NCBI GenBank assembly: GCA_964389925.1
Contig: CAYMGE010000012.1
Span: 1 to 64,000 of the forward strand
DNA from: CALECP01 sp964389925
GTDB lineage: Bacteria > Chloroflexota > Anaerolineae > Promineifilales > Promineifilaceae
DNA length: 64,000 nucleotides
Direction: 5' to 3'
The notes under the pieces were generated by a model, which made no database searches, had not been told where the DNA came from, and worked only from the letters and a program-made list of their open reading frames with translations. Of the stretch, positions 1 through 8,273 are shown piece after piece. A program made the translations under genes and the position numbers. The stretch's first letter is position 1; each line of letters starts with the position of its first letter.

Positions 1-15
1 AATCCTCTTATGGTC

Positions 16-729
16 TCAGCTTTGCCACCTTACCCTACCTGCGGGAATTGCTGGGTTGCCGTTAACATCAATTAGGCTAACCTGATTGTTTCCACAAGCA
101 CCTGCCTGACATCCAAAACTAATGCCTAATCCCATATCTAATAATAGGTTGGGATTGCTCACATCAATTGGATCTGATAGCCCAATCGCAAAGGTATCCC
201 CATCGATGTCTTGTGCGCCAAAAAGCAGCACAATGGTATTGTCTTGTGATTGTTGTGGATCATCAAATATAACGATCAATATCTCCCCTTCAATGGAATT
301 CGGATTGGCTTCCCCAATTGTGATGTCCACCAAACCGGCTGAGGCAGCATCGACAATCGGCTTGACAATTGTTGTGACATTTGCCCAGTGGTTGCTCGAT
401 TGAATACTGCTTTCGAGCATCATATCCCATGCAACACTGTTGCCATTGATTGTGACATCACCATCGGGAATAACATAGTTGCTAAACCCTGTGCTAGCCG
501 CCGCTAGATACGCACTGCGGACAACGCCCCCATTAGGTTTGTTAACTTGGACAATCGCGGTCGCATCGTTTGTGCCAACACCATCAACGGATAGACTGAT
601 GCGGCCGACTTCCGTCACAATCGGCACGATGCCATCTGTGGCGCGACTTGTCTCCCCTTCTGGTCTCTCACCAGTGAGTGATTGGGCTAGGGCGGCACGA
701 CTTCCAACAAAGAGCGCAAATCCCAACAA
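16..729 (-). CDS. secreted protein of unknown function, possibly truncated or frameshifted
   Basis: A beta-rich exported protein; I do not recognise a characterised family. The visible part opens with a hydrophobic stretch ending in RAALA followed by QS, a signal-peptide end. The in-frame codons upstream of the TTG at 729 add KAHYKIWTILL, which would complete a normal basic-plus-hydrophobic signal peptide. This suggests the real start is an ATA at 762 with a well-spaced AGGAG (770-774) in front; there is no ATG, GTG or TTG between the upstream stop and 729 in this frame. The C terminus stops abruptly (GRVRWQS). Another frame continues past the stop as GGKAETIRG to the window edge, so a frameshift or sequencing error near position 30 is possible. 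Function unknown; presence of a gene is fairly secure. Confidence 0.7.
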   Translation of the reverse strand: MLGFALFVGSRAALAQSLTGERPEGETSRATDGIVPIVTEVGRISLSVDGVGTNDATAIVQVNKPNGGVVRSAYLAAASTGFSNYVIPDGDVTINGNSVAWDMMLESSIQSSNHWANVTTIVKPIVDAASAGLVDITIGEANPNSIEGEILIVIFDDPQQSQDNTIVLLFGAQDIDGDTFAIGLSDPIDVSNPNLLLDMGLGISFGCQAGACGNNQVSLIDVNGNPAIPAGRVRWQS

Positions 730-769
730 TAAGATTGTCCATATTTTATAGTGTGCTTTTATTTGTTAT

Positions 770-1377
770 CTCCTGATTGCAGCAAGCGAGTTCTAAGCCT
801 CATTTGCTATACATGATGCCTTCGGTGCCATTCTATGCGTAACAGTTAGTTGAATAACGCTGCCCATCCATGTAGAAGTAGCGTGTGTTACAAAATCGTA
901 CTGTTTAATTTAGATAGTGACAACGATGACGATGCAACTGTCAAACGCAATTGTATCTCGCTAGAAAGTTTTCAGTCAAATATACGTGCGCTCACATCGC
1001 GGAAAGCGGCCCTATTCTTTGATAGGCATTACTGCCCACACACTGTTCATTTAGTCTGCATTGCCACCTGTGTGGGAATTTATTCTCTGTGGATGCTCAT
1101 AATCAAATAGCTCACAAACGTTGGTGAACAAACCGAAAAATCCACAAAGAATCGTATTTATCGTGAAAAGCGTGTTTCTCTTCGTTTTTTAAGAGTGGAT
1201 CGCAAAAATCAAAAGATGCAGACGCAAGAGGCAAAATTGGGTCATTTTTATCGCAAAATAACAATTTTATGCGACCCGATTTCAATCAAATTTTGCTCTA
1301 TCACGGTTATAATTTGCGTCGATTATTTTTTAAGGGTCGAATTTTCGGCCGAAACAAAAAAGAGAAAGGAAACGAGT
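770..1377. other. long intergenic region without a supported gene
   Basis: About 600 bases between the divergent secreted protein and the ECF transporter genes. The distal half (1130-1377) is AT-rich and is probably the leader and promoter region of the transporter. It contains an imperfect hairpin (TCGCAAAAT near 1252 with ATTTTATGCGA after it), the inverted pair GCAAAATT/AATTTTGC, and one TCGGCCGA palindrome at 1345-1352, just upstream of the ribosome binding site. I see no TPP, FMN, cobalamin or preQ1 riboswitch signature, so the leader does not reveal the vitamin. An ORF at 850-1110 is not convincing. Confidence 0.5.
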
Positions 1378-1899
1378 ATGAATGTTCAACGTATTGCCCT
1401 ACTTGCCGTGTGCATCGCTATCGTCGCGGTGCTGATTGCTATCGTCCCCGTCCCAATTGCGGCTACAGGTGGCTTCACTCACCCTGGTGCAATTGCTGAG
1501 GTGTTTATCGCACTGGCTTTTGGCCCTGTCGTCGGAGCCGTCGCCGCTGGTGTTGGCGGCGCAATTGCCGACCTATCGTTAGGCTATGGCAGTTTTGCGC
1601 CCCTCACGCTGGTCGCGCATGGCTTACTAGGCTATCTCGTCGGTCTGTTAGGCTGGAAAAAATCGCTCACAAATATGGTGATCGGTTGGCTTGTTGGCGG
1701 ACTGGCACTTGTCGCTGTTTACTTTTTAGGAGGTGCGACGCTGTATGGATTTGGATTTGTGGGGGCAGCGGCCGAAGTTCCCATCAACCTATTTCAAGTT
1801 GCGTTAGGTGTACTGGGGCTTGGCCTCTATCGCTTGGTCAAAACAGCCTATCCACAGCTTGAACAGCTATCGGGCAAACCTGCATTTACCGAACGTTAG
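1378..1899 (+). CDS. ECF transporter substrate-binding (S) component
   Basis: Integral membrane S component that would capture a vitamin-like substrate and dock on the ECF module encoded by the next two genes. About 173 residues with five or six hydrophobic helices. The segment around HPGAIAEVFIALAFGP, followed by GGAIADLSLGYGSFAPLT, resembles the PF07155/COG4720 class of S components. Start chosen at the ATG preceded by GAAAGGAAACGAG rather than the far upstream start that would run through AT-rich leader. The gap to the ATPase gene is 11 bases, so it is co-transcribed and is a dedicated (group I) system. Substrate cannot be named; riboflavin, hydroxymethylpyrimidine or another vitamin precursor are all possible. 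Confidence 0.85.
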   Translation: MNVQRIALLAVCIAIVAVLIAIVPVPIAATGGFTHPGAIAEVFIALAFGPVVGAVAAGVGGAIADLSLGYGSFAPLTLVAHGLLGYLVGLLGWKKSLTNMVIGWLVGGLALVAVYFLGGATLYGFGFVGAAAEVPINLFQVALGVLGLGLYRLVKTAYPQLEQLSGKPAFTER

Positions 1900-1910
1900 T
1901 TTCTGACACT

Positions 1911-3605
1911 GTGCCATCGATCATCCATATCGACAATCTAAGCTACGCTTACCCGCAGGTTCAGCCCAATGCTGAACCTGGTTGGGTTTTAGATGGTGTC
2001 GATTGCCGCATTCAGGAAGGGGAGTTTGTCGCCGTTATGGGCTTAACGGGCAGCGGCAAAACGACGCTCTGTTTGGCACTCAACGGCATCGTGCCACATT
2101 CGACAGGTGGCACAATTGGCGGCATGGTCACAGTAAATGGGCAGAACAGCAAGCAATCAACAGTCGCCGATTTAGCGCAAACGGTGGGGATTGTTTTCCA
2201 AGAGCCTGAGACCCAACTTTTCAACATGACCGTCGAGGCGGAGGTTGCCTTTGGGCTAGAAACGAGCGGGATGGCGCGTGCGGAAATGGGGAAGCGCATT
2301 AATTGGGCATTATCGCTCGTCGGTATGAGTGATTTTCGCCACTGCTCCCCTTTTGAGCTATCGGGTGGGCAAAAACAGCGCGTTGCGATTGCGGCTATTC
2401 TCGCCATGAAGCCACCCGTTTTGGTGCTGGACGAGCCGACTGCCAATCTTGATCCACTTGGCAAGCAGGAAGTTTTTGCAGTTGTTGAACGATTGCGTCA
2501 GCAGGAGCAGATGACCATCGTGATGGTTTCGCATGAAAGCGAGCAGATCGCGTCGTTTGCGGATCGGGTATTGGTCTTGCACGATGGGAAAATCGCGTTC
2601 GATGGTAGGCCGCATCAATGGTTTGCTTCGGCCGACACCATTGGCGTTGCAACACCACAGGTTTGCCAACTCGCCCAACGGCTCAATCAGACATATCAGA
2701 CACAGTTGACTTTTCCCAACATTGACACAGCGCGGGAGGCATTGCTGAAATGGGAAATTGATCGGACGACGAGAGAGGTTAGGATTTCGGCCGAGCCTCC
2801 CCCCCAATTTCACCTACAAAACATCACCTACACCTACAACGGCACAAGAAATGCCGTCGATGATGTAACCTTGACGATTGGGCGTGGCGAGTTCGTCGCC
2901 ATTCTGGGTCAAAATGGATCGGGCAAGACGACATTGGCCAAGCTGCTCAACGGATTGCTCAGGCCCACGACAGGGAAAGTCTTGTTGAACGATATTGGCA
3001 CTGCGACAAAATCGATTGCTGAACTCGCTCAGTCGGTCGGCTATGTCTTCCAAAATCCTGACCACATGATCTTTAGTTCAACAGTGCGCGAGGAATTGGC
3101 GATGGGGCCGCGTAATCTCGGTTTGAATGAATCGGAAGTCGCGGTACGGGTCGAGGTGGCATTGGCGCAATTTGACCTAGCTGCTTACGCAGAGCGACAG
3201 CCCGCGACATTGAGTTTTGGCCTGCGTCGCAAAGTCAGCGTTGCCGCCGTCGTCGCCATGCAAACCCCAATTTTGATCTTGGATGAGCCAACCAGTGGCC
3301 TCGATCAACGCAGCAGCGACGAATTGATGTCCATTCTGCAACAGCGCAATGAGGCAGGGCATCTGATCATTCTAATCACGCACGATATGCGCCTAGTCGC
3401 GGAGCATGTGCCGCGCTGTATCGTGATGCACGATGGGCAGCTTTTGACGCAGGGCGCGACGCGAGAGGTAATGAGTCAAACCGCACAGCTCAATCAAACG
3501 CGCCTCGAACCACCACAAATCACTCAACTTGCGGCGCAGCTTGGGGTTGTCAATCCAGTTCTATCCGTTGCCGAGCTGTGTCAACGAGTGAAACCCTATG
3601 GTTAA
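1911..3605 (+). CDS. ECF transporter ATPase, two fused ABC domains
   Basis: Cytoplasmic energy-coupling ATPase carrying both nucleotide-binding domains (EcfA and EcfA') in one 564-residue chain, as in YkoD-type proteins. Domain 1 (about residues 1-270) has Walker A GLTGSGKTT, signature LSGGQKQR and Walker B VLVLDEPTANLD. Domain 2 (about 300-545) has Walker A GQNGSGKTT and Walker B ILILDEPTSGLD, but its signature reads LSFGLRRK instead of LSGGQ. The two composite ATP sites are therefore unequal, one of them degenerate. Start is GTG at 1911, 11 bases after the S component; the 3' end overlaps ecfT by 8 bases. The gene order S-AA'-T shows a self-contained importer. Confidence 0.93.
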   Translation: MPSIIHIDNLSYAYPQVQPNAEPGWVLDGVDCRIQEGEFVAVMGLTGSGKTTLCLALNGIVPHSTGGTIGGMVTVNGQNSKQSTVADLAQTVGIVFQEPETQLFNMTVEAEVAFGLETSGMARAEMGKRINWALSLVGMSDFRHCSPFELSGGQKQRVAIAAILAMKPPVLVLDEPTANLDPLGKQEVFAVVERLRQQEQMTIVMVSHESEQIASFADRVLVLHDGKIAFDGRPHQWFASADTIGVATPQVCQLAQRLNQTYQTQLTFPNIDTAREALLKWEIDRTTREVRISAEPPPQFHLQNITYTYNGTRNAVDDVTLTIGRGEFVAILGQNGSGKTTLAKLLNGLLRPTTGKVLLNDIGTATKSIAELAQSVGYVFQNPDHMIFSSTVREELAMGPRNLGLNESEVAVRVEVALAQFDLAAYAERQPATLSFGLRRKVSVAAVVAMQTPILILDEPTSGLDQRSSDELMSILQQRNEAGHLIILITHDMRLVAEHVPRCIVMHDGQLLTQGATREVMSQTAQLNQTRLEPPQITQLAAQLGVVNPVLSVAELCQRVKPYG

Positions 3606-4398
3606 TCTCTATGTGGCGGGAGATAGCTGGCTGCATCGCGCCGATCCGCGTGTCAAGCTGCTATTTGTTGCCAGTATGATCTTTTTGCTGATTCTGATCA
3701 AAAATCTGTGGCTGATGTTGGGAGCCGCGATATTGGTACACTTGCTGCATTTTTCGGCCGCCATCCCCCTCACCCGCCTACGCTTCATCTGGAAGACACT
3801 CCTACCCGTCATCACCCTGATGCTTCTACTCCGCACACTTTTCTATCCAGCAGGAGAGGTATGGCTGTCATTTTGGATCATTCGCATCACGTCACTAGCG
3901 GTAGCGCAAGGGTGTGTCTTGGCGTTACGCATCATCACGATGGCACTAGCTGTTTTTGCATGGCTGTACACGACGACGCACTCGAACATTGTGCGCGGCT
4001 TTGTCAAGTTGGGGATGCCCCACGAGTGGGGGATGGTGTTAGCCCTTGCGCTGCGCTACATTCCGACGTTTCAAGGGATGTTCGGCCGAATTTCGCAAGC
4101 ACAACAGGCACGCGGTCTCAATTTTTCCCAACACAAAGGTATTCAGCGCGTTCGCATCATGATGCCCATGTTTGTGGCGATGATTATCAGCTCTTTGCGT
4201 GCCAGCAGTCAACTTGCGATGTCGCTTGAGGCACGTGGCTACGGCCGACGCGGTATCACGCGCACCGCTCTACACGAAATCAAGTTTGCGCCCCGCGACT
4301 ATATCCTGACTGCGATTTTGCTCATGTTGGTTGCAATCACGACATTCCTAAATTTACGGTATGGTTTTGGCAATGCACCACTAGCATTGTGGTCTTAA
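3598..4398 (+). CDS. ecfT: ECF transporter transmembrane (T) component
   Basis: Membrane scaffold that couples the ATPase to the S component. 266 residues: an N-terminal pair of helices, a central set, and the two cytosolic coupling segments typical of EcfT, each with an Ala-Arg-Gly motif (QQARGLNF and LEARGYGRRG). The ATG lies inside the last codons of the ATPase gene (8-base overlap), indicating translational coupling. It ends tail-to-tail with the AIR-synthase-like gene, the two stops overlapping by 4 bases. Identity as EcfT is secure; substrate depends on the S component. Confidence 0.92.
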   Translation: MVNLYVAGDSWLHRADPRVKLLFVASMIFLLILIKNLWLMLGAAILVHLLHFSAAIPLTRLRFIWKTLLPVITLMLLLRTLFYPAGEVWLSFWIIRITSLAVAQGCVLALRIITMALAVFAWLYTTTHSNIVRGFVKLGMPHEWGMVLALALRYIPTFQGMFGRISQAQQARGLNFSQHKGIQRVRIMMPMFVAMIISSLRASSQLAMSLEARGYGRRGITRTALHEIKFAPRDYILTAILLMLVAITTFLNLRYGFGNAPLALWS

Positions 4399-5396
4399 TT
4401 GGTTTCATAGACGCGCGTGATTTCGTCACGTGCAGGGCGAGCTAGCAATTCATCATCCAAATAAACATTTAACCCAGCTTCGCCAACGACACCAATGACG
4501 GTGCATGTAATTGACTCGGCCGATAACGCCGCACAAATCGCCTCTGTATCTCCTGCACTCGCAGTCAGCAGAAGTGCGCCCGATGCGATGGTTGCCAGTG
4601 GATCAAGCGCAAAGGCTTGGCAGATGCGTTGTGCCAAATCTGGTATTAGGATAGCAGCGCGGTCAACGTGCAGCGTTTGTCCACTCGCCTCGCTGAGTTC
4701 CCACAGTGCGCCAGCGAGACCGCCCTCGGTTGGGTCGTGCATGGCGGTGACGTTGCCCGCTTGTGTTGCAATCTGTGCATCGCGCAAAACGCTAATGCTG
4801 GGTGTGTAGAGGTAGTTTTGGGCGGTTGTGATCTCGGCCGAACTCAACACCCCCGCTAATCGCTCCGGAAACTCGCGTGCCAGCAACGCCGTCGCCTCAA
4901 TCGGAATCCCCTTCGTCAGCAAAATTTTGTCGCCAGCGGTGGCTCCTTGTGGGGTAATCAGTCGCTCTTTGGCGACTTCGCCGATCATTGTTGCGCTGAG
5001 AATCGGCCGATCAATCCCATACGTGATCTCCGTGTGTCCGCCTATCACCGAAATCTCTTTTTCACGACAGGCAGCATAAAGCTGGTCGCTAATTGTTTGG
5101 ACTGTTTCGGCCGATGTTGCGCCTTCTGGCAACAGCATTGTCACCATTAGCCAGCGCGGTACGCCGCCCGTCGTCGCAATGTCATTGCTGTTGATCTGCA
5201 CCAAATACCAGCCGATTTCATCGCTCGCAAAGGTGATCGGGTCTGACTTGAAGACAAGATAGCGGTCACCGGCATCAACGACGGCGCAATCGAGGCCGAC
5301 TCCCGGCCGAACTAGCACCCGCGAATCGCTCACAGGCGCATCTGTTAATATCGTTGCCAGCAGTTCTGGCGGAAGTTTTCCAAGCGGTAATATCAT
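4395..5396 (-). CDS. AIR synthase-related / HypE-like protein
   Basis: 333-residue member of the PurM/ThiL/HypE/SelD superfamily, ATP-dependent enzymes that phosphorylate or dehydrate small molecules. The N-terminal PurM-like domain carries the acidic metal/nucleotide residues around GLDCAVVDAGDRYLVFKSDPIT and QINSNDIATTGGVPRW. The C-terminal domain has DPTEGGLAGALWELSEAS, which matches the HypE/SelD glycine-rich segment. It lacks the Cys-ending tail of true HypE, so hydrogenase maturation is not implied, and no hydrogenase genes are nearby. It could be a ThiL-like kinase; given the adjacent vitamin-type importer that is tempting but unproven. Single gene, convergent with ecfT. Confidence 0.8.
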   Translation of the reverse strand: MILPLGKLPPELLATILTDAPVSDSRVLVRPGVGLDCAVVDAGDRYLVFKSDPITFASDEIGWYLVQINSNDIATTGGVPRWLMVTMLLPEGATSAETVQTISDQLYAACREKEISVIGGHTEITYGIDRPILSATMIGEVAKERLITPQGATAGDKILLTKGIPIEATALLAREFPERLAGVLSSAEITTAQNYLYTPSISVLRDAQIATQAGNVTAMHDPTEGGLAGALWELSEASGQTLHVDRAAILIPDLAQRICQAFALDPLATIASGALLLTASAGDTEAICAALSAESITCTVIGVVGEAGLNVYLDDELLARPARDEITRVYETN

Positions 5397-5445
5397 ATCG
5401 AAATTGTAGACCTCCTATCGTTTATGTTGCGGCCAAGATGAAGAG

Positions 5446-5847
5446 TTAAACAGAAACAGGTTTCGGCGCGAAATCTTCTTGCCACCGCACAAACTTTTCT
5501 CGCAACGCTTGTAGATGATCGGCAACTTCATCACGTTGAGAATCGGTCAGGTGTGGGCTTTTAAGGAGGTGGGTTGCCAGTCGCAATGCGTGGCGGGGAT
5601 TCCCCGCATGAGACCATAGGGAAAGTTCGCTGATCTGATGGATAAATGCAAAGTCGTGTTTGCCATTGGTTTGTGCCCATTCGATGAGGGGGCGTTCGAG
5701 TTCGGCCGCTTCCGCAAACAGATCACTCGCTGTCTCGTATTGCCGCTGCGCCGTCAACCAACGCCCCTCCAAAATCAGCGAAGACCGCCGCCGATTATGC
5801 TGGCGCAACTCATCTGGAAAACCGCTGTAATCAATTGAACCGCTCAT
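5446..5847 (-). CDS. hypothetical alpha-helical protein
   Basis: 133 residues, not recognised. The sequence looks like a few helical hairpins of TPR-like character (ASDLFAEAAELERPLIEWAQ, then NPRHALRLATHLLKS) with a charged, soluble composition; no signal peptide or membrane segment. Its ATG overlaps the stop of the upstream gene by 4 bases, so the two are translationally coupled and probably act together. A role as a small adaptor is only a guess. Confidence 0.7.
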   Translation of the reverse strand: MSGSIDYSGFPDELRQHNRRRSSLILEGRWLTAQRQYETASDLFAEAAELERPLIEWAQTNGKHDFAFIHQISELSLWSHAGNPRHALRLATHLLKSPHLTDSQRDEVADHLQALREKFVRWQEDFAPKPVSV

Positions 5848-6371
5848 ACCGTTTGCTCCCGCAGATGGAATGATAGATGAATCATCTGCCGCGTAAAGTT
5901 TACCACACTCACAAACCTGTTGACCTTGCGCCGGCTCGCCAAAAGCTGCGTGATCTTTTGACGCTGCCGTGCTTTGATGTTCCCGTCGAGCATTCCGCTA
6001 ATTTCGAGTCCAAGCAAATCTTGCCCATCACCTACCCAATAGTCAAAGCTATCTTTGCGGTCTGCCACGTCAAACAGACGGAAAGACGTGTAAAGTGGCA
6101 AAACGACACAAGTCAACCCACATGCTGCCCATTCGGTGATGACCTCCTCTTGAATGGGTGGATTGTGCAGCGTCGGCGTATCTGGTCGCCAATGTAGACG
6201 TAGGCGGCGCGTTTGCGGCTCGGCAAAGACATCTTCAAGCACGATATTCAGATCGATTTCGCGCTGATCGGTTAGTTGGTTGAGGCGATACACCGTGAAA
6301 GGCAAAAACCAACGCGCATCAATTTCGTGCAATGTCGTGATTTGTTCCAGCCAAATGATGTCGTCGTACAT
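5844..6371 (-). CDS. hypothetical protein coupled to the downstream helical protein
   Basis: About 175 residues, no confident family. I chose the ATG at 6371 (MYDDIIWLEQ); a TTG 21 bases upstream is also open but neither start has a clear ribosome binding site. The middle contains DGQDLLGLEISGMLDG followed by a basic helix (NIKARQRQKITQLLAS). The acidic-then-basic order is vaguely reminiscent of restriction-endonuclease-like folds, but I cannot support a nuclease call. Coupled by a 4-base overlap to the helical protein at 5446-5847. Confidence 0.65.
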   Translation of the reverse strand: MYDDIIWLEQITTLHEIDARWFLPFTVYRLNQLTDQREIDLNIVLEDVFAEPQTRRLRLHWRPDTPTLHNPPIQEEVITEWAACGLTCVVLPLYTSFRLFDVADRKDSFDYWVGDGQDLLGLEISGMLDGNIKARQRQKITQLLASRRKVNRFVSVVNFTRQMIHLSFHLREQTV

Positions 6372-6542
6372 GGTTATTTTGTTGAGCAGCAACCTAGATG
6401 AAGGTTCGCATCACGAAAGCGTCAATTTCTCCCCTTCATTTGTCATCTCAACGCCAGCTTGTCTACTACGATTCATGATGCGGTTTGTGTATGGAACGTT
6501 GTCAGTTGGCAAATTATAGCACGCGGTTTTGCGCCGTCGGGG

Positions 6543-6571
6543 TGGTAATCGCCTTTGTTCATCACTATACT
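6543..6571 (+). promoter_or_regulatory. predicted promoter giving a leaderless mRNA
   Basis: TATACT at 6566-6571 is six bases before the ATG at 6578, placing the expected transcription start on or next to the A of the start codon. A weak -35 (TGGTAA, 6543-6548) is 17 bases upstream. No Shine-Dalgarno sequence could fit in between. Confidence 0.45.
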
Positions 6572-6577
6572 TCACAC

Positions 6578-6970
6578 ATGGAAACGCAAACCATCACACT
6601 AGAGTTACCGCGCGGGATCGTGGAGCGCATCCAGCATATGGCGAGTTTGCTGGAAACACCTGTTGACGACTTATTTGCACAAACGATGTCGTCCAGTTTA
6701 CCCGATTTGCGAGATGTCCCTACCGACATGCAAACGGAGTTAGCGCGGATGACGTGGCTTTCAGACACACATCTTTGGCAAATCGCCAATTCGTCCATGT
6801 CAGAAGATGACCAGCGCAAGCTACAACATTTCGCCAAGCAGGTGACGCTAACCGACAAGGAGATAAACCAGTTGGAAACGTTGCGACGCGAATACGGGCG
6901 CGTCACGTTACGAAAAGCTCGTGCCTATGCGTTGTTGAGTTTACGTGGTGGCAAGCCATTACTCGCATGA
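6578..6970 (+). CDS. small helical protein paired with an HNH nuclease
   Basis: 130 residues, METQTITLEL at the N terminus, then mostly helical and charged. The N-terminal beta strand (TITLELPRGIVERIQHMA) resembles the start of ribbon-helix-helix or other small DNA-associated proteins, but the rest is longer than an antitoxin. Start set at 6578, not the upstream open codons, because a TATACT box sits six bases before it. The 3' end overlaps the HNH gene by 4 bases. Such small partners often accompany stand-alone HNH proteins; whether it inhibits, targets or merely co-occurs is unknown. Confidence 0.75.
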   Translation: METQTITLELPRGIVERIQHMASLLETPVDDLFAQTMSSSLPDLRDVPTDMQTELARMTWLSDTHLWQIANSSMSEDDQRKLQHFAKQVTLTDKEINQLETLRREYGRVTLRKARAYALLSLRGGKPLLA

Positions 6971-7389
6971 CAACTGTCACAATAACCGTGCGGCGAACCG
7001 TCATTCGCCGAGCAGGGAATCGCTGTGAGTACTGCCTAACGCCGCAAAGAATCAGCGGTGGACAGATGCAGGTCGATCATATCATCCCAACCTCCAAAGG
7101 GGGCGACTCTGACGTTGAGAATCTGTGCCTTACCTGTGCATGGTGCAACAGCTTCAAGTCAAACAAGATGCGCTTCCTCGATCCCGTGACGAATCGAACC
7201 GTTGCCTTGTTCAATCCGCGCACGCAATCTTGGTGGGAACATTTCAGGTGGGATAGCGACGGTATCCATATCATCGGGCAAACGCCGATAGGTCGCGCCA
7301 CAGTCGAGGCACTCCGTTTGAACAACGAATTTATTCTGCCCGCTCGTCGCAATTGGGTGTCTGCGGGATGGTATCCGCCAGATGAGTGA
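6967..7389 (+). CDS. HNH endonuclease
   Basis: 140-residue HNH-family nuclease. The zinc ribbon is CEYC (residues 19-22) with CAWC at about 57-60. The catalytic core is QVDHIIPTSKGGDSDVENL, with the DH of the first H, then LCLTCAWCNSFKSNK giving N and the second zinc pair. Small stand-alone proteins of this type nick or cut DNA in mobile, defence or repair contexts. Translationally coupled to the preceding small protein (ATGA overlap) and followed by a toxin-antitoxin pair, so this is a small accessory island. No intron or phage genes flank it. Confidence 0.9.
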   Translation: MTTVTITVRRTVIRRAGNRCEYCLTPQRISGGQMQVDHIIPTSKGGDSDVENLCLTCAWCNSFKSNKMRFLDPVTNRTVALFNPRTQSWWEHFRWDSDGIHIIGQTPIGRATVEALRLNNEFILPARRNWVSAGWYPPDE

Positions 7390-7419
7390 ATGAACTCCTA
7401 ACCTCACCAAAAAGGCATC

Positions 7420-7428
7420 TGCTATAAT
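7420..7428 (+). promoter_or_regulatory. extended -10 promoter of the toxin-antitoxin operon
   Basis: TGCTATAAT (TATAAT at 7423-7428 preceded by TGC) lies seven bases before the ATG at 7436. It is a perfect extended -10 element, with no good -35. The predicted transcript would begin at or one base before the start codon. Confidence 0.6.
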
Positions 7429-7435
7429 GCTCACC

Positions 7436-7717
7436 ATGTCAACCATCGCAGACCCCATCCCAACCCAATTCATCAACGACGCAGAGGGCAACCCCATCGC
7501 CGTGATCCTGCCCATTGCGCTCTACGAACGCATGAAGACGCTGCTTGAGCAGCCGCGTGAATCAAAACGCCAGCCGCTCAATTTTGTATGGGACGACGAA
7601 GGGGAAATACGCCCTGAACTCAAAGCGCAACTACTGCGCCAAAGCGCGGCGATCCGTGCGGGTGAACGCGGAATTTCGCTCGAAGATGCTGTCAAACTGT
7701 TAGACATTGAGGCGTAA
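7436..7717 (+). CDS. type II antitoxin
   Basis: 93 residues (MSTIADPIPTQFI...). The N-terminal half, with NDAEGNPIAVILPIALYERM, resembles the Phd/YefM-type DNA-binding region that also represses the operon. The C-terminal part is a polar helix that would wrap the toxin. Start at 7436 rather than the ATG at 7427, because the latter overlaps the TATAAT box. The stop codon overlaps the toxin ATG by one base (TAATG), the usual coupled antitoxin-first arrangement. Confidence 0.82.
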   Translation: MSTIADPIPTQFINDAEGNPIAVILPIALYERMKTLLEQPRESKRQPLNFVWDDEGEIRPELKAQLLRQSAAIRAGERGISLEDAVKLLDIEA

Positions 7718-7971
7718 TGGAAGTTCGGCTTTTAATGTCTGCGTTACGTGACCTTCAACAGTTGGATCGCAATGTCGCGGGTCGTGTGGTTCAACGTTTG
7801 GGGCGATTCGTGAGTAACTTTCAGCAAATTCAGCCCGAACGCCTGACGGGTGACATGAGCCATTACTACAAGTTTCGCGTTGGCGACTATCGCCTACTTT
7901 ACGAATTGTCTCCTGAGAATGACGCGATTATCGTGCATCGCATCCAACATCGCCGCGAAGTCTATCTTTAA
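7717..7971 (+). CDS. RelE/ParE-family toxin
   Basis: 84 residues with the RelE/ParE fold signature: MEVRLLMSALRDLQQLD at the start, the basic central part, RLTGDMSHYYKFRVGDYRLLYEL, and the terminal IIVHRIQHRREVYL. The Arg in RVGDYR and the terminal HR...Y residues match mRNA-cleaving RelE relatives better than gyrase-poisoning ParE, though the class cannot be settled by eye. Directly follows its antitoxin. Confidence 0.88.
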   Translation: MEVRLLMSALRDLQQLDRNVAGRVVQRLGRFVSNFQQIQPERLTGDMSHYYKFRVGDYRLLYELSPENDAIIVHRIQHRREVYL

Positions 7972-8078
7972 ATTGCCCATCACCCTATCTACCCTTCGTC
8001 TCCGCTTCAACCTGCGCCTCAATAGCGGCGATCTCTATCCACGCATTCTCACATCATGACCCAAACACCATAATCATC

Positions 8079-8127
8079 GTAGGGGTTAGGCAGGCGGGGC
8101 GTATCTGCACATCGCAGAAACCCCTAC
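8079..8127. repeat. intergenic hairpin, GTAGGGGTT...AACCCCTAC
   Basis: Inverted repeat GTAGGGGTT (8079-8087) and AACCCCTAC (8119-8127) enclosing a GC-rich centre, in the gap between the toxin gene and the convergent subtilisin gene. Its arms resemble the inner arms (GTAGGGGCTAGG/CCTAGCCCCTAC) of the element upstream of gltX, suggesting a dispersed family. The rest of 7972-8273 shows no gene. Confidence 0.6.
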
Positions 8128-8273
8128 CACATCCTATGTGGAAGCACAGTCATAGCCAGTTTATATCGAACTTTTCTACTTGTCCAAGACCTACACACAG
8201 CCTATCAGACATTAGCGGCGCACAACTTGCTGGCGGTGAGAAGTTGCCCAACTGCGTTAATCCTGAAGTACAA

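Noticed and set aside
850..1110. 86-residue ORF on the plus strand
   Set aside because: Non-ATG start, no ribosome site, cysteine-rich random-looking sequence, and it lies in the leader region before the ECF transporter.
4395..5396. True HypE hydrogenase maturation protein
   Set aside because: It lacks the terminal Cys-containing HypE tail and there are no hydrogenase or other hyp genes nearby.
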